The notes beneath the pieces were generated by a model that was not told the origin of the DNA, made no database searches, and worked only from the letters and a program-made list of their open reading frames with translations. Positions 6,755 to 7,933 of a stretch of 7,933 nucleotides of DNA are shown one piece after another; the stretch's first letter is position 1; each line of letters begins with the position of its first letter. The position numbers and the translations under genes were made by a program. Origin of the DNA: Limnohabitans sp. (lineage in GTDB: Bacteria > Pseudomonadota > Gammaproteobacteria > Burkholderiales > Burkholderiaceae_C); contig JAKFXJ010000219.1 in NCBI GenBank assembly GCA_021731425.1, positions 1 through 7,933 of the forward strand, written 5' to 3'.

Positions 6755-6761
6755 AGAGGAG
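6755..6761 (+). promoter_or_regulatory. Shine-Dalgarno sequence of tctB
   Basis: AGAGGAG ends seven bases before the GTG at 6769. It is the strongest ribosome-binding site in the window outside tctA, and it decides for this GTG as the start of tctB. Confidence 0.8.
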
Positions 6762-6768
6762 ATATCGC

Positions 6769-7257
6769 GTGAACATCAAGAGTCAAAAAGACTTTTTCTC
6801 AGGGCTGTTTTACCTGGCGGCGGGTGGTGCTTTTGCCATTGGTGCTACCAACTACAACGTGGGCACAGGTGCTCGAATGGGGCCGGGCTACTTCCCGCTT
6901 TTGCTGGGCATCTTGTTGGCCATCATTGGCGCCTTCATCATGTTCAAGTCGCTCACCGTGGAAACACAAGATGGTGAAAAAATTGGCAAATGGGCCTGGA
7001 AGCCTTTGTTTTTCATCATCGTCGGCAACTTGTTGTTTGGCATCTTGCTTGGCGGCCTGCCCAGCATCGGCGTGCCGGCCATGGGTCTGATCGTGGCGAT
7101 TTTTGGCACGACCCTGGTCGTTAGCCTGGCGGGAGACACTTTCAAAATCAAGGAAGTTTTGATCCTCTCCATCATTCTGTCCATCGGCAGTTACGGTGCA
7201 TTCGTGAAGCTGTTGAATTTGCAGTTCCCCGTCTGGCCCACCTTCATCACCGGTTGA
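6769..7257 (+). CDS. tctB: Tripartite tricarboxylate transporter, small membrane subunit TctB
   Basis: TctB is the small, poorly conserved integral membrane subunit of TTT transporters, which import citrate or other small carboxylates using an ion gradient and a periplasmic binding protein (TctC/Bug). The 162-residue protein has the family opening: a first membrane segment (about 12-28) followed by TGARMGPGYFPLLLGILLAIIG (33-54), in which the R-MGPGYFP motif is characteristic. Further hydrophobic segments lie at about 77-95, 101-121 and 128-148, so four to five spans are likely. The GTG start is set by a good ribosome-binding site, and in this frame MNIKSQKDFFSG is a normal N-terminus. tctA begins 13 bases after the stop, so the two are one operon. 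Family sequence similarity is low, but with tctA next to it the call is secure. The substrate cannot be told from the sequence. Confidence 0.9.
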   Translation: MNIKSQKDFFSGLFYLAAGGAFAIGATNYNVGTGARMGPGYFPLLLGILLAIIGAFIMFKSLTVETQDGEKIGKWAWKPLFFIIVGNLLFGILLGGLPSIGVPAMGLIVAIFGTTLVVSLAGDTFKIKEVLILSIILSIGSYGAFVKLLNLQFPVWPTFITG

Positions 7258-7270
7258 GGAGAAATAATTC

Positions 7271-7933
7271 ATGGACTTGTTTGACAATCTTGCACTCGGT
7301 TTTGGGGTGGCGTTCACCTTCCAGAACCTGATTTACGCCTTCGTCGGTTGTTTGTTGGGCACCTTGATCGGTGTGTTGCCAGGGGTGGGTCCTGTGGCCA
7401 CCATCGCCATGCTCTTGCCCGCCACCTACGCGCTGCCCCCTGTGGCTGCGCTGATCATGCTGGCCGGCATTTACTACGGTGCGCAATACGGCGGTTCAAC
7501 CACGGCGATTTTGGTCAACTTGCCTGGCGAAGCCTCGTCGGTCGTGACCATGATCGACGGCTACCAAATGGCCCGCAAAGGCCGTGCCGGTCCCGCTTTG
7601 GCGGCAGCCGGTTTGGGTTCCTTCTTTGCTGGTTGTGTGGGCACTATGGTGTTGGCCGCTTTTGCCGTGCCTTTGACCGAAGTGGCCTTCAAGTTCGGCC
7701 CTGCCGAATACTTCTCGCTCATGGTTTTGGGCTTGATTGGTGCGGTGGTCTTGGCTTCGGGCTCGCTCATCAAAGCCGTGGGCATGATCGTGTTGGGCCT
7801 GTTGATGGGCTTGATCGGTACCGACGTGAACTCGGGTGTGGCCCGTTTCAGCTTTGACATTCCTGAGTTGACCGACGGTGTCGGCTTCATCGTGATCGCG
7901 ATGGGTGTGTTCGGTTATGGCGAAATCATCTCG
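7271..7933 (+). CDS. tctA: Tripartite tricarboxylate transporter, large permease subunit TctA (3' end outside window)
   Basis: TctA is the large translocating subunit, usually about 500 residues with 10 to 12 membrane spans; the first 221 codons are present and open to the edge. Recognisable motifs are GVLPGVGP (34-41), YYGAQYGGSTTAILVNLPGE (68-87, the most conserved signature of the family), the continuing SSVVTMIDGYQMARKG (89-104), and GPAEYFSLMVLGL (143-155). LIGTDVNSGVARFSF (181-195) and DGVGFIVIAMGVFGYGEI (202-219) follow. These are all standard TctA blocks in the normal order. The ATG at 7271 has GAGGAG (7256-7261) nine bases upstream, overlapping the tctB stop codon, which ties its translation to tctB. 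Together they form the membrane core of a carboxylate importer. The binding protein TctC is not upstream and may be downstream or elsewhere. No frameshift is seen in the visible part. Confidence 0.96.
   Translation, partial: MDLFDNLALGFGVAFTFQNLIYAFVGCLLGTLIGVLPGVGPVATIAMLLPATYALPPVAALIMLAGIYYGAQYGGSTTAILVNLPGEASSVVTMIDGYQMARKGRAGPALAAAGLGSFFAGCVGTMVLAAFAVPLTEVAFKFGPAEYFSLMVLGLIGAVVLASGSLIKAVGMIVLGLLMGLIGTDVNSGVARFSFDIPELTDGVGFIVIAMGVFGYGEIIS

Noticed and set aside
6722..6768. Sigma-70 promoter with TTCACG and CAATAC just before tctB
   Set aside because: The implied transcription start would fall inside the Shine-Dalgarno sequence, leaving no usable leader, and both boxes match poorly.

Overview
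The window looks like chromosomal core sequence from a GC-rich betaproteobacterium, most likely Burkholderiales and Comamonadaceae-like. This rests on recognisable protein families and their order (an RpfE-type gene next to recJ, a one-permease lol locus, a tctBA pair), not on a database search. Coding density is very high. No stretch over 300 bases lacks a gene, and I see no tRNA, rRNA, CRISPR array, complete insertion sequence or phage gene.

Layout: (1) The 3' part of coaD (coenzyme A synthesis) runs rightward off the left edge. It converges on (2) a leftward pair, an rpfE-like gene followed by recJ (single-strand DNA exonuclease), which ends at a likely intrinsic terminator 22 bases past the coaD stop. 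(3) A 49-base divergent spacer separates the rpfE-like start from a tightly packed rightward cluster: a LolC/E/F-type permease, lolD, a TatD-family metal-dependent hydrolase, and a spermidine-synthase-like protein. Their junctions are an 8-base overlap, a 6-base gap and an ATGA overlap, which suggests one mRNA with coupled translation. (4) A 147-base spacer with imperfect inverted repeats precedes (5) tctB and the first 221 codons of tctA, membrane subunits of a tripartite tricarboxylate transporter, which runs off the right edge.

The Lol genes form the inner-membrane ATPase that releases lipoproteins to LolA. RecJ and TatD are nucleases or hydrolases, and tctBA would import small carboxylates with a periplasmic binding protein that is not in the window.

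I found no obviously new multi-gene system. The points most worth checking are an apparent one-base frameshift at an A6 run just after the natural start of the spermidine-synthase-like gene; a symmetric CACAAT-N8-ATG arrangement in the divergent lolC/rpfE-like spacer that could mean two (nearly) leaderless transcripts; the uncharacterised RpfE-like partner of recJ; and a possible mobile-element scar in the tctB leader.
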